A stretch of DNA of 64,000 nucleotides from Hyalella azteca (taxonomy: Eukaryota > Arthropoda > Malacostraca > Amphipoda > Hyalellidae): positions 94,662 through 158,661 of the forward strand of contig NW_025944383.1 in assembly GCF_000764305.2 (NCBI RefSeq), read 5' to 3'. The notes beneath the pieces are model-generated. The model saw only the letters and a list, made by a program, of their open reading frames with translations, did not search any database and was not told where the DNA came from. Both the position numbers and the translations under genes were made by a program. Shown piece after piece: positions 12,687 through 27,400 of this stretch. How positions within the stretch are numbered: position 1 is the first letter of the stretch; every line of letters begins with the position of its first letter.

Positions 12687-15600
12687 GACAGTGTAAAAAT
12701 ATATAAATTAAAATTTATATTAGAAGGTATATTGATATTAATATTAATGGCCATTTTAAAATTGATATTATTAATCACATATTAGTAAAAGTATTATTGA
12801 CATTATTATAGCCCTAAATAACGACGTTAATACTGACATTGTATTGTCATAAATACCTGAATAGTTCACCGGTAAATAATTATTTATTTTGAAGAAAAAT
12901 TTGAAGAAAATTACTCCTTATCAATGTTGGCCACTGTAAAGCCAATGTATGTGTTTTTACATCAACATACCTAGATGAACTCCGTACGAATTTGAAGTGA
13001 AGATTTGAATGGAAATGATGCGCTATCATCAGCTCATAAACGATTATTAATAGTAAACATTGACCATTAAACAATACATCTAAAATGTTGGTAGAAGTGC
13101 ATTCTTGATTGGTCAATTAATACGTAAAAGTCTTCCGCTAATTAATAATATTTGTTTGCGTTATTAAAGATATATGTTCCAGATATGTTAACTCTAATGC
13201 TTGTTTTTGGGTGTTTGTGCTAAGTTTCCCCTGCAAAGCTGCTACATTATCTACTTTAGATATTCATCTCGTCCAAGTTTCGTAACCACACGCGCTACAA
13301 AGTTCAAGTGCAGTGCCAAATTTGCAATATTTTTATTTTCCAAGTAACTATTTTAGCAAAATAATGAGTTACATCTGAACACGATTCGTGACTCATGACG
13401 ATCATTCCACGAGAAATCTGCAATACAATTAACTGTAGAGTACAATATTGGAGCATTTTGATAAAATTTGCAAGTAATTGTGCTGGAAAATCTTTCTATG
13501 CATGCCTAATTTCTATTTAAGATGTGATTTCTTCTTTTTTTTTAACCTCAATTAGATTGAAATTTAATGTCTCGCGTCGTCAACACGGGAATCTAAATTT
13601 AATGGAATTTTAACGCTCGACAAGAGTCCGAATGTAAGACATTCAGGTTTTCGTCTTACGGTTCGTAAGTTTCATTGTCGTGTGCTGAGAAAGAATAATT
13701 TCTTTGCACCGGGAATATAGACTATCGTTAGCAATGCGGGTCATTTGCTGGCGATGAACGACTGAAAAGTCAATGCAAATTGCAGCGGTAATGTCGAATA
13801 AAGTTAGCTCTAAACTTAGAGACGAGGTCTATGGAGCTGAAGATCCCTAGGAGACCTGTTGTCAAAGCAGACCATTTGTTGAGAAAACCTTGCGCGGAGG
13901 GGACAGGAGTGCTGTCAACAAAGTCGTTCAAGGAGTCACTCGAGCGATGTGACAATCGTGCTCGTTCTTGTAATGAGAAGCTCGTCTCTTATAAAGCACG
14001 GGTCGCAGCACACATTTAGTGCATATTAAATAGCTCCCGTTTCCAAATGAGCCTCAAGCTATTTCGAAGGCTGTTAATTCTAGTGAAGATGGCGGTTGCT
14101 TCCTTAATAGGAGTTTGTGCCGCGCTATTGCTGCTAGGAAGTCTTCGACTCTAAACGTAAGGGAAGGCAGAAAACTACCTCGAATAAAAAGTCTTCTTGA
14201 AGGAAGTGCAGTAATTTGGAGCGTAATGAATGACGACGTTGAGCTTCAATAGTGAACGAGCCAAACGCTTCAAAGGAGAACACAAAAGTGAGAAAGACCT
14301 ACCGGGATCGCCGGAAAAGTTTCTCACAGAAGATTCTGTCGCTGAGGCGGTCACTTGTAAGTGCAAAAAACTGGTTGCGTCGAAGAGAGCATTTGCTCGT
14401 TAAAAAACTTTGGCAAAAAGTCGCAGCTTCGCCATAGATCAGTCTTTGAAAAGAGCTTTATGGCTCAAAAGTGTTTACCTTTGAGAGGTCACAGCTCTTG
14501 CTCTTTGTGAAGGAAATATTATTGTGAAATTAATTTATTCCATTTCATGAACTAGTCATGATTTTTCAACTAAGTGGCACTCACAATGTTGAATTCCTTA
14601 ATTGGATGATTTGAAAGCTGAAAAGCAAGGAAATTTGAATGAGAGTGACCAACTGAAGTTTTGATATTTTAACGTTTTTGTTATGTGGTGTTGCATAATT
14701 TAGAACACTTTTTATATCTAAGTCCAATTTAATCTTGTTTAGCTTGTAAAATTTCATTTCCAACGTAAAGTCTAGAGCCGCAATAAGTTAGAATTATTTT
14801 CGTCTTGCTATTAGTCTAGATTGACTTAGCAACTCTCGCGCATGCCAACATCTGAAAGCTCCACAAATTGAGCGCCTGCCTTCCTGCCTGATTTCTCCCA
14901 GGACTTCCATGCCTGTGGTCCGTAATATAGGCTGCGGTCGTTTTAGGCCACCATTTTCAGAACCCATGAGCGTGTTTAATTTCGTGGAAAATATCGGAAA
15001 CTAATTTCATGAGACACCAACATTGTGATACAATTTCCTTCGCCTCGCACCTCGCTCTGGCCACCGGAGCGCCGATTCGATTTCTTCGAATTGGGTCTGA
15101 AAAAATATCTTTTGTAGTTTAAAGAAAATGTTTCCATGGCTTACTTCTGCTCCATTTGAAGTCGGCCCTTCTGGAAGGCGTTGCAATTTTGTTTTTTAAT
15201 GCAACGTGATTTTTTAGATCAATTTAGCTTCCTGGTCAAATTTCGGTGAAATTTCATAGATTTTTCGGACCAGCCTCAATTTATTGCAGATCTGAGCTTT
15301 CTACACGACATTAGTTTCATTTTATATTTTAATGTTATTCTTCAACTTTCAAAATCTCAATGGAAATAATTAGCTGAAATAGTGGAATTTATTTTTAATG
15401 TCTAGCAACGTAATTAAAGCTCAGCTAAATCAAAAATTACGTTTTTCTCTGATTTTATTCAAATTTTTTTATTGATGAATCAGTCTCATCCAGATCGCAG
15501 AATTGCTCATTCATTGAGCAACGCTGCTATTTGGGATTTAAAGCTTCTTGCTAAAACTCTGAAAAAATTTACATGGATCGAGCTGCAAATTAAAAGCTTA

Positions 15601-18600
15601 TGTTCGAAGTTGAAGCTTCTGTTTATGCATTTTCTTGCCGAAATTATATCATCTGAAACGTTAGATTGAAATCAGTGTATTTATTTTGCAACATTCTGAT
15701 TATTAAATATGTATGCATGACCTCATCACTGATTCATTAATAATTTAGGCCTGAAAAAAGCCAGATTCAGTTTAATATCTAGGCTGGAATCGCAATAACT
15801 GGACGCACAACAGAAATTTCCGCCTAATATTTTTGTTATGCTAACCTTCATATAATCCGAATCTATCATTTTTCTCAAATATTTATAGGATTTAACTGTA
15901 TGTGCTGTTCGAAATCAATGGCATGAGTTGATCCAGTTCACTGCAGAAATAGTGAAAGAACTCTCTCAGCACGGCCAGCGAAAAAAAAAAGAAAACGGAA
16001 CTTGGTTAATATTTTTCAGTTACGCACATCGTGCGACGGAGCTGGTATTCCTAGCGTCCAAAATTCAAGGTAGAGAAAAATTTTTAATTGAATTTGTTCG
16101 CCACGCGGCCTCCACTAAGGAGCTGACCCGAAAGATGGAAGATGAGCGTTTGCCGTTGATGCCAATGATGAGAATGGTGCCTAAAATGCGCGAGAACGGA
16201 ACTCTAGCGCAGCAATCTTTCGTACGATGAAGAGGCCCTGGCAAGTCTATTGGATGTTCCGGGTTTTACGCCTCTGTTAACTTACTTTTATGCCACTCAC
16301 TGAGGACGCTATAGCCTTGTTAAACGCTCTTATGGCTTACTTCAGGGGCAGACTTTCCGGCCATCGGAGTTAGTGTTCTCTGCAATAGGCGAAGGTCCAA
16401 CTCGCATATCTTCGGCTATTCATCGTGAAATTGACGCTTTTGTATTTTTCTACTTATTCAATAATGAATTCCTTTTTGGAAACTTCCGTATATTTTGCTC
16501 ACTGTTCATACTCATCTCTTTTGTTGACTTTAGGTTTTCAATGTTACTCAAATTGCATTTCAGTCTTCATTTCAGGGCTCACTCATTTTTCTATGCCCCA
16601 ATTACTTATTACAGAGAAGTTTCGTCCTATAATCTAATGTTTTGTCCTGACAATCTCAATACCCACTTCAATCCAGTTCAAGATTTTCTAAGCTGCTTTA
16701 TAACAATAAAAATTTTCTGAATGCATTTTCATTTTCGTTGGAAGGAGTTTATCATTAGGAGGCGAAGTAATTCGAATCAACTAAAGCGGAAGTGAAAGAG
16801 GCGAGCATGAATGACTCGGCCATTTAGTGCTAGCGGCTATAAGGAATTATCATGAACGTATCTCATTTAAGGCGAGGGCCTATGACGCTCAAATGATGCA
16901 TGCATTCAATATAATGGTTTGATCTCTCGTTTAAATTAGGTTAATATTAATTGTTTTCACTATTCTTTATTATCTAATTTGTCATTAGATTTCGATCATG
17001 ACTGCAATTCAAAGTGGATATTTTCATTTAAGATGAGCTAAGCTGAACCAATGCCTTATTAAAAATCAAAGCCGTCTCATCATTGACTGAATTTCGATCA
17101 CCGATGATGTATTCAAGATATCTTATAGCTTGGTTATCGATGCATGGCTTCATTCAAACGACATGGGGTAGGATTTTTGACACGCGTCATGGTCAATTGG
17201 AAAACAATAAATGAAGCTGCCTTTCTCGCGGCCTCAAAACTTAACATCCAATGCTGATAAGAATAAATCGCACCGATTTTCACGCCCCTGTCCATATTTC
17301 TGAGAAGACCGCATATTTCACCGAACGCTTCCTTCGCGATGTTTTATTGATGAACTTCGGAAAATCCGAGACCTTTGATGCATCCGCTTTCTCAGGCGAA
17401 TCTGCTTATTTTTGGTAGAGTGTGGCTTTTTGAGTTATTTATTCCAGAATATCCGAAGAACATGGCGATCTTGTAAATTTTCTGCCATATGGAATTTTGT
17501 GTATTTCATACGTTATTTTTTCCAATGATGCATGACTGATAAATCAAGCAAGCCGCTTTTATTTCATGTAAATTTACCTGAATAACTTAGGATGAGTGCG
17601 AAAGATATTGTCTATGCATATCATGTAACACAAGTAAAAGGTCCATGTACTTCAATTTTTCGATCCAAGTTGCGGAAACGGGATCGTAAACTTTAATAGC
17701 ACTCGTTTATACTGCAAAATTGTAACGTGGAACAACCAGTTTCGGATATTTTTAATTGCGTTATTGTTGCTGGTGGAAATTTCATTGTGCTAATAAATTA
17801 AATTTAACAAATAGTGAACAATTTTCATTTTCGGGCACGAAAGGAATTATGTTGACCCTGATGCCAACTCCTTGAACTAAGTAACATATGTTTATTAGGA
17901 AACAAACGGTTGTTATTAATATAATGCCTATTGGTGAATTAATTTTCCATAATTCCTATCTTTGCTCAATTTTATTTTGATTATTTATTCATTGCAATTT
18001 TATAAACAGACTGCTTATACACCTGCGAAACTGTATTTGGTACGCATATATATAATGGATCATGTGTTTGAGTTCTGTGCTGGATAACATTGATTATCTA
18101 TATAAAGTTCTAAATCTACTCACTAAAATAATTTTCTCGAGTATCATATAACCGTACAGCGTTGCAAGCCATGCTGCATTTAAAACTTGCGTCAAGCCCC
18201 TGGATGGTCAAACTTTCCAATTTTTTTTGTTAACACGTAAATTGAGCACCAGTTCATTGTTCTTCATAGTTCGGTGCTCATGAGTACATCCAGTAGTATT
18301 CATGATGTCAATCAGAAGTCTGATTTCGGACTCCGCTCTAGTCTGCATTAGATTTCTTGGCCTTCATTCAGGCAGTGAAATGATAAACAAGTTTAATTAA
18401 TTGATTGTACGTGAACTAAGGTGAATCGATGAATGGCGGACAAACGATCATTCCCACTGCCTCAGCTTCACCGGTACCAACATCTCGAGGCGGAAAATTG
18501 CGTTGGTCTTAATGGAAATCTCGCCTAAAAACCCTTGAGTTAATTTAACTCGATAGAGAAAGCGGAAAAGCCTCAAGGAATAAACAACGCAAGGCTTTAG

Positions 18601-19790
18601 CGACACTACATCCAGCGTCGTGTTGCTCTAATTATCCAGTCCCGTGGGACCGAGTAGACGTTCAAAAGTCCTCATTTCTTTTGTCCCTGACAACCAAACT
18701 CACTCGCCTCAACTACTCTCGTCTGCATCGCCCAACAAAAAATCAATTAGCACAGCAGGAATCTTTGGACTCCCTTACTGACTTGGATCATTTGGCGCAG
18801 CTCACAGCTTCTCGTTCCTGTCTCAAAACCTTTCAGAAACGTCGTCTCGTGGTGTCATTCTTTCTGGATACGAGCTTCACAAGAGGACCATCTCTCTCAC
18901 TCTTTATTTCAAAACTCGGCGTAAAAAATCCCTAAGAAACTATTAGGGCGAAGAAGCTTTGTTTTGTTTTTCTAACGGACTCCGAAGAACGTCTCCTGTG
19001 AATTTGTGGAGCCGAGAATGCATTCTTTCGTCTAAATTAAATGTTGGTTTATGAAATTCGGTGATGTTTCAGGATTTTTCATTTTGGGGAAGCTTTTTGA
19101 ATTCCAAAATGGTTTATTTCCATTACTTGAAAATTATTCGCAGATTAAAATTTACCGCCAAATACCAAAAAATTATAATTTTTTAGGGAATCTGATAATC
19201 GGCAGGCTTCTTTGATGCCTATCTTTTTCCCCATTATCTCCACGCTCAAATAAGAAATTAATTTTCGAATTAAATTAATTTGATTAATCAATTACTTTTT
19301 CCATATTTCTATCTAACTTCCATAGCTAAATTATATTATTGTTCAATTTAGACAATAACTTTAACAGCCGAGATAGTAAAAACCTGGGCGATCATGTGTG
19401 CTGTACTGACAATTCTCGACGAATATTTCTTTTTCGAGGCTCCAAATTTTCTTTTAAGAAATAAACTTAGCATTTCTATATTTTATTACAAAGTAACTAG
19501 CTGACTAACCCCTTGCTTGAGTGCACGATGTCAGAAACTAAATGAAATTTCTTTTCCCAGTCATTCGCGAACCGACGGCTTGAAAACTTCATTTCCCAAC
19601 ATCCACCACCAAGTTCGCTTTCAGTTCAGTTCGCATGCCTAGAAAATAACGTAGTTTTCTACCGTCATTTTTGCATTCCCGGATTCTATCCTGATTTGAA
19701 TCGCCGGCTTTTATCAGCACACCGTCAGGTGCAGATCTTTTGTTTGGGCATCGCGCCCACGGCGCTTGAGTGCGACTCTGCACGGTGAAT
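12687..19790. other. Gene-less intronic stretch
   Basis: No supported gene, RNA or repeat array. The longest frames (about 100-115 codons, at 15928-16230 and 16373-16720 on the plus strand) are within chance expectation for AT-rich DNA and show no recognisable domain. Confidence 0.4.
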
Positions 19791-20395
19791 GGGAGGGCCT
19801 CACGGTATCTGGTGAGAGGGCCTCACGGTATCTGGTGAGAGGGCCTCACGGTATCTGGTGAGGGCCTCACTGTATCTGGTGAGAGGGTCTCACGGTATCT
19901 GGTGAGAGGGTCTCACGGTATCTGGAGAGAGGGCCTCACGGTACCTGGTGAGAGGGCCTCACGGTATCTGGTGAGAGGGCCTCACGGTACCTGGTGAGAG
20001 GGCCTCACGGTATCTGGTGAGAGGGCCTCACGGTACCTGGTGAGAGGGCCTCACGGTACCTGGTGAGATGGCCTCACGGTATCTGGTGAGAGGGCCTCAC
20101 GGTACCTGGTGAGAGGGCCTCACGGTATCTTGTGAGAGGGCCTCACGGTATCTGGTAAGAGGGCCTCACGGTATCTGGTGAGAGGGCCTCACGGTATCCT
20201 GTGAGAGGGCCTCACGGTATCTGGTGAGAAGGCCTCACGGTATCTGGTGAGAGGGCCTCACGGTATCTGGTGAGATGGCCTCACGGTATCTGGTGAGATG
20301 GCCTCACGGTATCCTGTGAGAGGGCCTCACGGTATCTGGTGAGAAGGCCTCACGGTATCTGGTGAGAGGGCCTTACGTTTCTTGTGAGAGGGCCT
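19791..20395 (+). repeat. 23-base minisatellite with hairpin in every unit
   Basis: About 26 units built of GGTATCTGG followed by GTGAGAGGGCCTCAC run nearly back to back. GTGAG and CTCAC form an inverted repeat within each unit. Variants are few: GGTACC for GGTATC, GATGG for GAGGG, TCTTG for TCTGG. Each unit also holds a match to a 5' splice site, CTG|GTGAGA. The edges decay at about 20370-20395. High unit identity suggests recent or homogenising turnover. Confidence 0.9.
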
Positions 20396-22954
20396 CTGGT
20401 ACCTCATTTCTCATGGAACCTTTCAAAAGATTCTCACCTCCGGATCTCGTGCCTCAAGACGAATGTCTTTTTTCCCTACTGAAAGTTCAAGTTTAAATCA
20501 GACGCATCATTCAGGTTTATTGGAGTGAACCGCTGGTGCATGAGAAGTAAAAGTATGGCTAATTGATTTAAATTGAATCTCCTTTCTAATATGTGAACGA
20601 ACTTTTAGTGAGAATTCGATGTAAAAAAAATCCGGCGGAAAGAAGCATCTGATTTGAAATTGTTTCACTGCAAGTGAAATCGTGAAAACTTTTTTCGAAG
20701 TACTTGGTCAGCGCAGTGAGATCGAAATATACGGAAACAATAACAACGCAACATTGAACAATTATGTTGGTATTGCATTCGAATTCTGCTCGACTGATCG
20801 CCGGATAAAACTTTTTTGACTTTTGTCAGCCAAGTTTGTTGTTTGTGATTTGTTTTCACAGATGGTCGATTGAAATAAAAACTTCTAAAAATCCAGACAA
20901 ATGAATTGTTATTCTTTTTATTTCAAAATCATTGTATTCGTTGAATTTGTCAACAAACGCTTATTTTGTTTAATTAATTTGTTTGATTTTTCCACTTATA
21001 TTGAATAACCTCACTTCGAATATTTATCACGTTGTTCATAATTCAAAGTTAGACTGCAGTTTTTGCTTTTAAAGGGATAAATAATAAGACTTCATATTAT
21101 CGATGAGCTTATTTCTTCGCGTATTCGCATCACATTGGGGGGTTGAGTGGAACTTAAACAAGCCAATGTTTTCGCTTTTATATGTCGAAATATGAACAAA
21201 TATTTAGCATTCAAGTTACCTCTCTAGAACACAAATCTCAACTTTTCGGTAAGAATGAAAACACAGGCAAGCAGATGCGACACCTTGCAGTTTTAGTTCA
21301 TTAAATTATTGATGTAATCGTCAATAGGCTGCCCTAGATGTAAAACAAGCGAATTAATTCAATAATGTACGGATCATTTCTAGATTAAATCTTATTCTGG
21401 ATTTTATAATTATTCTGATTTTTCGTTCTTTTGTTAGTCACCAATCAACAATAGAACATTGGAACCGTCGCAAAAAGTTCATAAGAAATGATCCTCAAAC
21501 TTGCAGCAAATCAATGAAATTTTAGAGTCGGCGGGCTTCTGAAAAATGCTTGACGAATTTGTTAATGAACTTAGAATTTAGAAGAAAGAGGTAAGCGTTC
21601 TTCGGAAAAACATTTTATTATTTCTTTTTCATTTTTTAAGTCATAGTTAAGGATTTGCGTTTGCAACTGTGTCGATTCATTTCCTTTCAATCTTACGAAA
21701 CCTGAATAATGACAGATGATGCGTTTGCAGTTACTGTCCTCTTTTGAACGAAAATTAAATGCTAGTTATATTCACTCGTTCGATCCCAGGGAAAACTGGT
21801 CAGGAATTTTTAAATTCGCGGCGAATTTAAAAACTTATCATCCATAATTTTGCGAGAATTAAACGGAAAGAACGTTTCTGATCCATTTCATATTGTTTTA
21901 CATTTCGTTTGAACCTTGAATCTGGATAAACTAATGAATCGTTAATTAAATTTTAGCATCTGGCCTCAGATCGTCTTCTCATAACCCCACATCTCTTTTT
22001 GTCCACTGTATGATATCCTTTTAAGGATGTTCATATTTTTAAATAGTTTATCTCCGCTCCACTGCCAGCTTATTTTTGTTTTTCATCATTTGTCCGTCTT
22101 TTTCCATCATTTATTTTCCCCGTTCTAAGTGATCCAAAAAGCCCCATACCCTCACCTCCTGCCTCTATTTCACTTCCGTATACCCTCTAATTTCCCTGGC
22201 CCCTACTGGTCCGTATCTAGAAACCCTGCTCACTAAGCGCCTCTATCTCTTAACCTGCTTCCTCCATGGCCTGCAATGTCCACCTCTCGCATCAGCAAAA
22301 CCTAACTAATTTTCTCCTATTCCTTCTTCGTATTTGTGAATATACTCGTATTATTCAATTACATAGTGATAATTATTCTCACCTATGAATATCATGTCGT
22401 AATACTACGTTGCTTGTACCATTAAAAAACGACACTTTGGTATAAAAAGTTCAAAACGGTGAAATTAGTGTTATTTTGTATACGTTCTAAATCTTTGTAG
22501 GCTCAAGCAAGTTCATTTCGATGTTTGTCGTGCACTTTCATGTGCATTAAGAGACATCATATAAAATTTGTTACTACTGATGGGAAACTGTTATCCGAAA
22601 AAACGTTCGAATGGGCCTTTCGGTACGAATGGCATTGATGGTTAATTTATCTGCCAATATTGGCTTAGAATAGGCAAAGCTTTGTACAGAAATATTCCTC
22701 ATTTCGACTACAACGATCAGTTAAAGTAAATCGGTGCAGTCTAGATCAATAATTGTTTTTCTCCTTCCATGGATGGAAACAGGCCACAACAAAACGACTT
22801 CGATTATCTGCCATGCCTAAGTCATTCCATTGAAGAGGTCCAGCGTTCCTTCGACTGAGAGTCGTTCCTACAGCCATGACCATTCATTACCCAGTGTTCC
22901 TGAACGCATTATTCTCCTGCCTTCCTGGCATTACAAGCAAATAAATACTGAGTC
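20396..22954. other. Gene-less intronic stretch
   Basis: Nothing supported. AT-rich sequence with a pyrimidine-rich segment at about 22050-22340 and only short chance frames. Confidence 0.4.
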
Positions 22955-23265
22955 TGGATGGCTCTTCTTAACGACGGAAGCGCTATAGCAATGTGGCATG
23001 AACCAGCTATAACAATGGGGCATGAACCAGCTATACCAGAGGCCTTGCTCTTCTTTAACGACGGAAGCGCTATAGCAATGGGGCATGAACCAGCTATACC
23101 AGAGGCCCTGCTCTTCTTAACGACGGAAGCGCTATGGCAATGTGGCATGAACCAGCAATACCAAAAACCCCGCTCTTCTTAACGACAGAAGTGGTGTGGT
23201 ATGAACCAGCTATACGCAAGGTCTTGCTCTTTTTAACGACGGAATTGATATAGCAGTGTTGCATA
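22955..23265 (+). repeat. ~64-base tandem repeat, decaying rightward
   Basis: About five units carry CTTCTTAACGACGGAAGCG, then TATAGCAATG, GGGCATGAACCA, GCTATACCAGAGGCC. TATAGC and GCTATA in each unit form an inverted repeat around the ATGAACCA block. The first unit contains an extra internal copy of the ATGAACCAGCTATA segment. Diverged traces (GTGTGATAGCAGTATGG) reach about 23385. The array is open on both strands, but this reflects unit composition. Confidence 0.85.
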
Positions 23266-23391
23266 AAGCGTGACAAGAGCTTTGAAAACCTTGAACCTCA
23301 ACTTTAAAGCAATATTCCGCGAACTAACTAAGCGTGTGCCCCAGACCATCGTAACAGAGGAAGTGTGATAGCAGTATGGCCTGAACTACCC

Positions 23392-23706
23392 ACGATCATT
23401 GCTATAAATACGGTCATATGCCCGCGGTCTTTGCTATAAATACAGTCATATGCCCGCGATCATTGCTATAAATACGGTCAAATGCCCGCGATCATTATTA
23501 TAAATACGATCATATGCCCGCGGCCATTGTCATTAATACGACCGTATGCCTGCGATCACTGTCATTAATACTGTCATATGCCCGCAATCATTGCTATAAA
23601 TACGATCATGTGCCCGCGATCATTGCTATAAATATGATCATATGACCGCAATCATTGCTATAAATATGATCATAAGCCCGCGATCATTGCTATAAATACG
23701 ATCATA
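23392..23706 (+). repeat. 32-base minisatellite, ~10 units
   Basis: Each unit has CGATCATTGCTATAAATACG followed by a GATCATATGCCCG block. Variants include GGTCAT for GATCAT and CATTAAT for CTATAAAT in two adjacent units at about 23526-23570. It lies almost directly after the ~64-base array, so two unrelated arrays abut. Confidence 0.88.
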
Positions 23707-24049
23707 GATTATATATTAGTGAACAATTTTCCTAGAATGTAACTCAATCTTGGTATAATCACTGGAGCCAGAGAGCTGGTAGAGGACGATAAGCGTAAGT
23801 TCACAGGCCAGGTTGTGGCAATAGGTTATTTTTACGAGTGTAAATGGTGCGTTTGGCTGCCAAAACAGCATCGTTGGGCGCTGCCGAGCTTTTTATTAAG
23901 ATTGCCATTAAGATAGCGCGACAATGGCAGCGAGACTGCGTTTGACAGAAGCTACGTTCACTCCGTCATAGCCACAGTCGACCAGCTACCCTTTATTGCG
24001 AGGCTGTCACAGTCAGCTCGGGTATTCGAACTGTCCAGTCCGAACGTTA

Positions 24050-24470
24050 TCCACGTGTATAGGGCTTCGTATACTGCTAGCGTTATACAGACATGTATAG
24101 GACTTGCAAATTCATAGTGTTTTGCAGACATGTATAGGACGTGCATACTCCTAGCGTTATACAGACATGTATAGGACGTGCATACGCCTAGCGTTATACA
24201 GACATGTATACGACTTTCATACTCATAGCGTTATACAGACATGTATAGGAATTTCATACGCATAGCGTTATACAGACATGTATAGGACTTTCATACTCAT
24301 AGCGTTATACAGACATGTATAGGACTTGCATACTCATAGCGTTATACAGACCAGCGTCAATGACATGTATAGGACTTGCATACTCATAGCGTCATACAGA
24401 ACTGCATAGAGCTTGTATACTCCTAGCATTATACAGACATGTATAGGAATTTATATAACGATACAGACAT
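24050..24470 (+). repeat. 37-base minisatellite, ~11 units
   Basis: Each unit contains TATACAGACATGTATAGG, then ACTTGCATACTCATAGCGT. TATACA-GACA-TGTATA is a 6-base-arm hairpin. One unit near 24350 carries an insertion (CCAGCGTCAATG). The end grades into a shorter ACGATACAGAC repeat to about 24510. Confidence 0.88.
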
Positions 24471-27400
24471 TCTGTGTAACGATACAGTCTGTCTGTATAA
24501 CGATACAGACTCTGCTTCGTTTGCCGGGTAATCGCGCTGCTTCAGAGTTAAATACCTATCGATTGACCTGCTAATTGATCGATTTATTTTGCTTGTTTCA
24601 CATTCAATTGCCAGGTTCGTATGGAACTGCCTAAATATTAATGGGGTGTGGCATTATTGTTTTTCGAAAGATTTCATTATTAGCTTGAAAATCAATTTCC
24701 CTTCAACATAAATTTACCATTTACATATGTATTTTATGAATTAGTTATGAATTACAACTAAAAGGTAGTTATTTTTATCCATCGTTGGAATAACATTAGT
24801 TGAAAACATGCCAGCTTTGATGAATGCGAATGCATCTGTATGGATGAAAATGATATAATGTAGAATTATTTCGGAAGAATAAAATCCGGATCGAAAACTC
24901 GCGATATAAGAAGCGTAATTTGCAATAAATTAATCTAGTGTAGGCAAGACACTACGCGACTTGAATCTCCTCACAAATCAAAGGCCTCCATCATCGGTTA
25001 ATATGCCATCTCTGAAGAGGGTGCGTGTGACAAGTTGCGCTCACGGAGCGTCAGAGGAGCGACTTAATTTTCTCTTTATGACCGAAGCGATCGGTGTTTT
25101 ATGCATCTGTGAGATGTGATCGAGGGCTTCCAGGGTTCGGTGCCGCCGGCAGATGGGCTCTCACCAAGCAATTATAGCGAGTTTACGGCCTCTAAAACAA
25201 ATTCCTGAGAACTTTTAGCCGTCTCATCAACAACCAATAGAGCCTATGAGCTCCTGGGATTACTCGAGCGATGCAAACCAAGATTTTAGGGCCGGAAATG
25301 CAATCTGAGCTCGAATATTTGCGCGAGTGCCTATTTGCTCATGCAATTTGCAGCGGCCTGCGAGGGGTACTTCTCTGCGAGCTCCAGTTCAGAAAACTGT
25401 GTTGTGTAGAGATTTAATTCATATTTTACTTATTACTTTACCTTCATGTTGTGTGATTGAGGCCTGTATATATATTAGCTTGAACAGGCTTATATGGGTG
25501 AGTTGTTATTGTTTATATTATTTGAATTAAATTAATTTCAAGGCTTATTTTACATCGTCTATAGTCGTTCACCAGAACTCGCCTACGGCAGTGATAGGTG
25601 TTCTGGATTGCATTTAAACTCAATTTTCGGCAGGAATATTCACTGTAACGCTTTGAAATTTTTCTAGTTTAAGGCTAGCTTTCGTATTCCATATTGAAAG
25701 CGCCTTGTACGCTTTGTCTTCTAAATTGGGCATTTGTTTCGCCACTTCAAGGAATTTTCTTTTCAAAATATGTTCGATATCCTCGCTCGTTGTCAGTTTA
25801 ACGGGAAACGAAGGCGTCGTCAAAAGAACATGTTTGCGACGCGTTTTGATCGAGCAACAATCGTCGCCTCGCCAACCCGATGAGAAACGCCTCTAGAAAA
25901 ATTCTCGACGCGGATGAAGTCACGACAACAAAAACATTCCCTGATTCAATGAAGCGAGGCTACACAAAAACTTCAAAGAACGACTTTCTATTAAAATAAT
26001 TGGCTAAGTTGCAGGGGGAGTTGCCAAGAATTGAGCTGCGACACGAGACTTTACTTTGCCTTAGATAAACCAGTAATCTTTGCGATAGCTTAATGTAACT
26101 TACTTAATGCGAACACAAACTTTCTAGCAACATGAAACCAATCGCCTACACAGTGAAATTATGTGAAGATGTAATGTGCGAGATGATCCAAATTAAGGAA
26201 AATAACTTTATTTTATCTAAGTTTGTATACTTTCTCGGAAAAGTTTTAATGTCGATGGTCAAATAATATTATATTTGTAGGTAACTAAATGCCTGAACTG
26301 CACAGCGAGATCATAGCGTGGACATTGACTGAAATAATCTCATGATAATTTCAGCGAAATAACCATAATCTCATGATTCCCACCAGCGTATAAATAGAAC
26401 ATTCATGACATGAATTTATTAAATAACTCTTTAGTTTCTCTTCACTGAATCATTCATTGGGCCGGTGATTAAACACTAAACACTAGTCATTCATTAGTGT
26501 TTAGTGTTTTTTCATGCAACTCGGATGTAAATTTTAAGCACTCAAAGGGGCATACCGACGTAAATTTCACAAATCAAGTTTTCTTTACCCAAGTGCAGTT
26601 GCTGTTCTTGTAGCATGTGAATAGCGGTTCCGTTGTGATTATAAAACGTGAATCACTAGGTGAGTATGTTGGAAGAAAATAAATTTTCATTCTTAATTGA
26701 GAATATTTATTCATTATTATGATAAATTTCGAAACACGGCGTAGTGCTGTCTTACGTTGGGTAAGCCGACTTGATAGAAGAAAAAACTAAAAATTTTCGA
26801 ACAGATAAAAACAGAAATTAGGAAATTCTCCTCTCTCAATTTCATCAATTGATTGGCTAAGGACTCTTTAAACGCCTGGTGGAATGCAAGTTAGCTCTTC
26901 TTTGATTGCTTAATTGCTTGATATTCACTAATTGATGTAGAATATGAATGGAAGCATGGGGGATGAAGAGATGTAATCAGCTGGATACATTATAAAAGAA
27001 CTTCATCCCACGGCCCAAAAACCCCCAGGCATCAGTTCTCAGCTAAAGGTTTCCAAATATAGAGATTTTACGTGCAAGAAATAGAAATACATTGAAGTTG
27101 AATTTTTCGTTATCAAATGGCATGATTAAATAAATAATTTAGAATTTAGAATTTTTTAAAATTCCGAATACTGCTGATCATTGTCCTAAGACATCGAACA
27201 TTTATTGAATAAAACGTGCTCAGACGATAAGAAACTACTTCCAAACTAACTGTAAAAGTGCATACTGTGATACCACCTTTCAAAGCCTTCAGATCCAAGG
27301 TCTCGCTACAGACGGATCCCTCGAAGCAAACCTCCGGGTATAGCTGAACTCTCGCCAACACTACGTGCCACTCGTCCCTGAGGGCGTGCACTGTTAAATA

